Shown piece after piece: positions 61,234-64,000 of a stretch of DNA of 64,000 bases. The notes beneath the pieces were generated by a model, which saw only the letters and a program-made list of their open reading frames with translations, searched no databases and was not told the DNA's origin. A program made the position numbers and the translations under genes. How positions within the stretch are numbered: the stretch's first letter is position 1; each line of letters begins with the position of its first letter. Origin of the DNA: Streptomyces jeddahensis (lineage in GTDB: Bacteria > Actinomycetota > Actinomycetes > Streptomycetales > Streptomycetaceae); assembly GCF_001642995.1 (NCBI RefSeq), contig NZ_LOHS01000081.1, forward strand, positions 62,001 to 126,000. Reading direction: 5' to 3'.

Positions 61234-62427
61234 ATGACTCCCCGAACCGGGCCGGCGGCCGGCTCCACGCTCGCCTTCGTCGAGAGCCCCGTACAGCTCC
61301 TCAACGTCCTGGAGTGGGCGCACACAGCCACGCCCAGGGCCGCGCAGGAGCGTACGGACAGTGTCGCGCCGCCGTCCGTGCGGACGCGGCACGAGGCCGC
61401 CGCCGGCCCGGCCGGGGAGCCGGCCCACCAGACACCGGGGGCGTACGCCCCCGTCCCCCTCACCCCGGGCGCCCTCACCCTCGTCGTCCTGTCGCCCACC
61501 GACCCCATGACCCGCGGGCAGCTTCGCCGCATGGCCGAGCTCGCCCGGAACGAGGGCTACCAGGTCCGCTGGGAGGAGGCGAGGGGCGGCCCGGCCGCGC
61601 CCTTCCAGACCATCGGCGGCCTCACCCCGCTCCTGCGGGCGGCCCGCCGGATCGTCATCGGCGACCCGTTCTCCCGCTACGTACAGCTCCTGCTGACGAT
61701 CACGCGCGCCCGCCACCTGGTCGTCGTCGACGACGGCACGGCCACCATGGAGTTCATCTCCCAGCTGGCCCGCGGCGAGCGCCTGGTGCGCTGGCACCGG
61801 CGCGGCGGCCGTCCCGGGGCGCGCGACATCGTCTTCGCACCGGTGTCCGCATCGGCGCGCCGCCGCCTCACTCCCGGCCGCAGGCGGACGGTCGAGGTGT
61901 TCTCGTCCATGCCGATCGAGGCGGCACCCGACGGCGTCCGCATCACCGCCAACGACTTCGGCTGGACGCGCTCCCGCTTCGGCCCGCCCCGCATCACCAA
62001 GGGAGCCGACCTGGTCGGCACGTCCCTGGTCGAAACGGGTGTGGTCGACCCCGACCGCTATCTGGAGGCGGTCACATCCCTCGCCCGCACCCACGGCGCC
62101 ACCAGGTACTTCGCGCACCGCCGCGAAAGCTCCGACAAACTCCACCGGCTGGCGGTCGAAACGGGCCTCGAGGTCGTGCGCCCCGACCTCCCCCTGGAAC
62201 TGATAGCCCGCCGCGGCCCGATCGGCCGTACGATCCTCAGCTTCCCGTCGACGGTCGTCCACACCCTGCCGCTGGCCCTCGCGGGCACCGAGGTGAAGGT
62301 GGCCGTGTGCGACATAGACCCGGCCTGGCTGACGGACCACGCCTCGCCCAGAGCGCAGGGCTTCCTGTCGGGCGTCACGGGCACGGCGCGCGACGTGCAC
62401 CGGCTGTCGGCGGTCACGGCGGTGTGA
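61234..62427 (+). CDS. Putative sialyltransferase-like glycosyltransferase
   Basis: 397 residues. STLAFVESPVQLLNVLEWAH at the start (the V-ESPxQLLN opening seen in GT52/polysialyl-type transferases), RIVIGDPFSRYVQLLLTITRARHLVVVDDGTATMEF, and KYFAHRRE-like block (TRYFAHRRESSDKLHRLA) toward the C-terminus, then SFPSTVVHTLPLAL. Residues about 35-75 are an unconserved insert. It follows neuB by 14 nt and probably uses its CMP-nonulosonate product. Family assignment is by pattern only. Confidence 0.72.
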   Translation: MTPRTGPAAGSTLAFVESPVQLLNVLEWAHTATPRAAQERTDSVAPPSVRTRHEAAAGPAGEPAHQTPGAYAPVPLTPGALTLVVLSPTDPMTRGQLRRMAELARNEGYQVRWEEARGGPAAPFQTIGGLTPLLRAARRIVIGDPFSRYVQLLLTITRARHLVVVDDGTATMEFISQLARGERLVRWHRRGGRPGARDIVFAPVSASARRRLTPGRRRTVEVFSSMPIEAAPDGVRITANDFGWTRSRFGPPRITKGADLVGTSLVETGVVDPDRYLEAVTSLARTHGATRYFAHRRESSDKLHRLAVETGLEVVRPDLPLELIARRGPIGRTILSFPSTVVHTLPLALAGTEVKVAVCDIDPAWLTDHASPRAQGFLSGVTGTARDVHRLSAVTAV

Positions 62428-62474
62428 CGAGGGCGCCGGACGGGCGCCCTCCTGAGCACCGTGCGCCACGGGCG

Positions 62475-62499
62475 GCGGCAGGGCGCAGTGCCCTGCCGC
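62475..62499 (+). terminator. Terminator of the nonulosonate operon
   Basis: GCGGCAGGGC (62475-62484), GCAGT loop, GCCCTGCCGC (62490-62499): perfect 10-bp stem, 48 nt after the last operon gene. Confidence 0.8.
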
Positions 62500-62506
62500 G
62501 CAAGAG

Positions 62507-62569
62507 GTTCTCTCAACGCTCACTTTCCGTTGGGAAACGGAGAAACGGTTCACTCCTAGGGTTTCTGGC
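62507..62569 (+). promoter_or_regulatory. Possible PHO-box-like repeats and promoter of phoX
   Basis: GTTCTCTCAAC-GCTCACTTTCC (62507-62528) and GTTCACTCCTA-GGGTTTCTGGC (62548-62569) each resemble paired 11-nt direct repeats of the streptomycete PHO box (GTTCAyyyr type). TAGGGT at 62557-62562 could be the -10. Regulation of PhoX by PhoR-PhoP is known in the genus; the match here is imperfect. Confidence 0.4.
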
Positions 62570-62614
62570 GCCGCTCCCCAGTTCTCCCTTGTTCGTTGCA
62601 TCGAGAGGACTCTC

Positions 62615-63973
62615 ATGATGGGCATGTCCGCCGGAAGACCGACCGGTCCCGGTTTCGAACGACGCACCCTCCTGCGCGGCGCCGCCGTGGCCGCAGCGGC
62701 ATCCGTTCCCTTCCAGGCCCTCGCCGCACGGACGGCGGCAGCGGCGCCGGTCAAGCTCGAGTTCGACGCCGGGTACGGGCCGCTGAGCCCGGTCAAGGAC
62801 CAGGCGACCGGCCTGGAGCTGCTGCAGCTGCCCCGCGGGTTTGAGTACATCTCCTACGGGTGGACGAACGACCCCATGGACGACGGCGCCCGCACCCCGG
62901 GCTCGCACGACGGCATGGCGGCCTTCCGCTACGGCGACAAGGTCCACCTCGTCCGCAACCACGAGCGCGGCGCCGGTCCCGCCTTCACCGCTCCGGCCTA
63001 CAACCCGGAGGCCGGCGGCGGCACCACCACCCTCGTCTTCGACCCGGACGCCGGCCAGTGGCTGGAGTCCTACGGCAGCCTTGGCGGCACCATCCGGAAC
63101 TGCGCCGGCGGACCCACCCCGTGGAACACCTGGCTGACCTGCGAGGAGACCTTCTCCACGACCGCCGGCACGCGCCACGGCTACATCTTCGAGGTGGCAT
63201 CGGAGGGCAAGGGCAACCCCGAGCCCTACAAGGCCATGGGCCGGTTCAACCACGAGGCCATCGCCGTCGACCCGGCGACCGGTTACGTCTACGAGACCGA
63301 GGACCGCGGCGACGCGTCGCTGTACCGGTTCGTCCCGGCGGTGCCGGGCGACCTGTCCAAGGGCGGCCGGCTCGAGGCCCTGCGCATCGGCAGCACGTCG
63401 TACGACACCCGCCTCGACGGCGAGAAGGCGTACGGCACCGTCTCCTGGGTGCCCGTGGAGGACGTCGACCCGGCGACGGACACGGTGCGGCTCCAGGCAC
63501 AGGCGAACGGCGCCGCGGTGTTCAGCCGCCTCGAGGGCGCCTGGTACGGCAACGACCGCATCTACGTGATTACGACGGACGGCGGCCCCGCCCGCCAGGG
63601 CCAGGTCTTCGAACTCGACCCTGCCACCGACGAGTTCCGCGTGCTCTTCGCCTCTCCCGGCTCCGACGTCCTCAACGCACCGGACAACATGTGCGTCAGC
63701 CCCCGCGGTGGTCTGGTGCTCTGCGAGGACGGCGGCGGCACCGAGTACGTCCACGGGCTGACCACGGAGGGCGAGATCTTCCGCTTCGCCGCCAACAACG
63801 TGGACCTGCGGAGCGGGACAGCGGGCAAGAACGTCGCGGCGGCCGACCACAGGGGTTCCGAGTGGGCCGGCTCGGTGTTCGAGCCGAAGAACGGCAACTG
63901 GCTGTTCGTGAACATCCAGACCCCGGGCATCACGTTCGCGATCACCGGACCCTGGACCCAGGGCGCCCTCTGA
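62615..63973 (+). CDS. phoX: Tat-exported PhoX-family alkaline phosphatase
   Basis: 452 residues. Twin-arginine signal (FERRTLLRGAAVAAAASVPF, AAA cleavage near 45). Mature part is the PhoX/DUF839 propeller: GSHDGMAAFRYGDKVHLVRNHERG, NCAGGPTPWNTWLTCEET (conserved CAGG-TPWGTWLTCEE), GRFNHEAIAVDP, YETEDRGDASLYRF and NAPDNMCVSPRGGLVLCEDG. PhoX enzymes hydrolyse phosphate esters using calcium and iron outside the cell. Start ATG at 62615 with GAGAGGA 6 nt upstream; ATG at 62618 is an alternative. Confidence 0.92.
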   Translation: MMGMSAGRPTGPGFERRTLLRGAAVAAAASVPFQALAARTAAAAPVKLEFDAGYGPLSPVKDQATGLELLQLPRGFEYISYGWTNDPMDDGARTPGSHDGMAAFRYGDKVHLVRNHERGAGPAFTAPAYNPEAGGGTTTLVFDPDAGQWLESYGSLGGTIRNCAGGPTPWNTWLTCEETFSTTAGTRHGYIFEVASEGKGNPEPYKAMGRFNHEAIAVDPATGYVYETEDRGDASLYRFVPAVPGDLSKGGRLEALRIGSTSYDTRLDGEKAYGTVSWVPVEDVDPATDTVRLQAQANGAAVFSRLEGAWYGNDRIYVITTDGGPARQGQVFELDPATDEFRVLFASPGSDVLNAPDNMCVSPRGGLVLCEDGGGTEYVHGLTTEGEIFRFAANNVDLRSGTAGKNVAAADHRGSEWAGSVFEPKNGNWLFVNIQTPGITFAITGPWTQGAL

Positions 63974-64000
63974 ACCCTGGCTGAACGCTGAAAAACAAAT

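Overview
The window is chromosomal DNA of a Streptomyces (or very close relative). Coding sequence is strongly GC-rich, GTG starts are common, two intergenic sequence families typical of streptomycete genomes are present, and many products are actinobacterial (DUF397/XRE pair, MmpS-like protein, SCO4848-type membrane protein, DprE1/DprE2). From memory, and not checked, the gene order follows the S. coelicolor stretch from about SCO4837 to SCO4883. No tRNA, rRNA, CRISPR array, transposase, integrase or origin was seen.

Layout. 1-4130: 5' end of rocD, then a ZTP riboswitch in front of glyA, trpS, and a 2H-phosphoesterase gene. 4158-10908: a WD-like secreted protein, then a divergent locus holding the pieces known from mycobacterial polyprenyl-phospho-arabinose synthesis: dprE2 and dprE1 on the minus strand; PAP2 phosphatase, UbiA phosphoribosyltransferase, GtrA and YihY proteins on the plus strand. 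10856-14315: D,D-carboxypeptidase, small membrane protein, metallophosphoesterase, VOC protein. 14502-17916: sdhCDAB operon. 18065-24102: OHCU-decarboxylase-like protein, secreted GH20 hexosaminidase, several small unknowns, isochorismatase-like hydrolase. 24239-32629: PGRP amidase with FG-GAP repeats, MmpS-like protein, XRE/DUF397 regulatory pair, small unknown genes, a lipoprotein, and a shortened SMI1/KNR4 gene. 32801-37340: two paralogous ECF sigma / membrane-protein pairs in tandem. 37719-41261: L,D-transpeptidase, B12-domain-less acyl-CoA mutase, LeuE exporter.

41449-52536 is a polymorphic toxin locus: a 3041-residue WapA/Rhs-like secreted protein with DNRLRE, golvesin-like, YD-repeat, pretoxin and Hint domains and a C-terminal HNH-like nuclease tip, followed by three immunity-type genes (SUKH, an unrecognised protein, Tdi1-like). 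52574-62427 carries surface-glycan genes: acyltransferase, polysialyltransferase-type and GT2 transferases on the minus strand; DUF6716-type transferase, a NeuA-HAD fusion, a short NeuB and another putative transferase on the plus strand. Their content suggests a Kdn (nonulosonic acid) wall polymer. The window ends with a Tat-exported PhoX phosphatase.

The main themes are envelope and wall biosynthesis (DPA-like pathway, D,D- and L,D-enzymes, PGRP amidase, nonulosonate polymer), contact competition (Rhs toxin with immunity array) and central metabolism (glyA, trpS, sdh). The most interesting points are the arabinose-lipid pathway with a DprE1 carrying alanine at the benzothiazinone-target cysteine position, the Rhs toxin with stacked immunity genes, and the NeuA-HAD/short-NeuB arrangement. 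All functions are read from motifs and remembered families; no database search was run.
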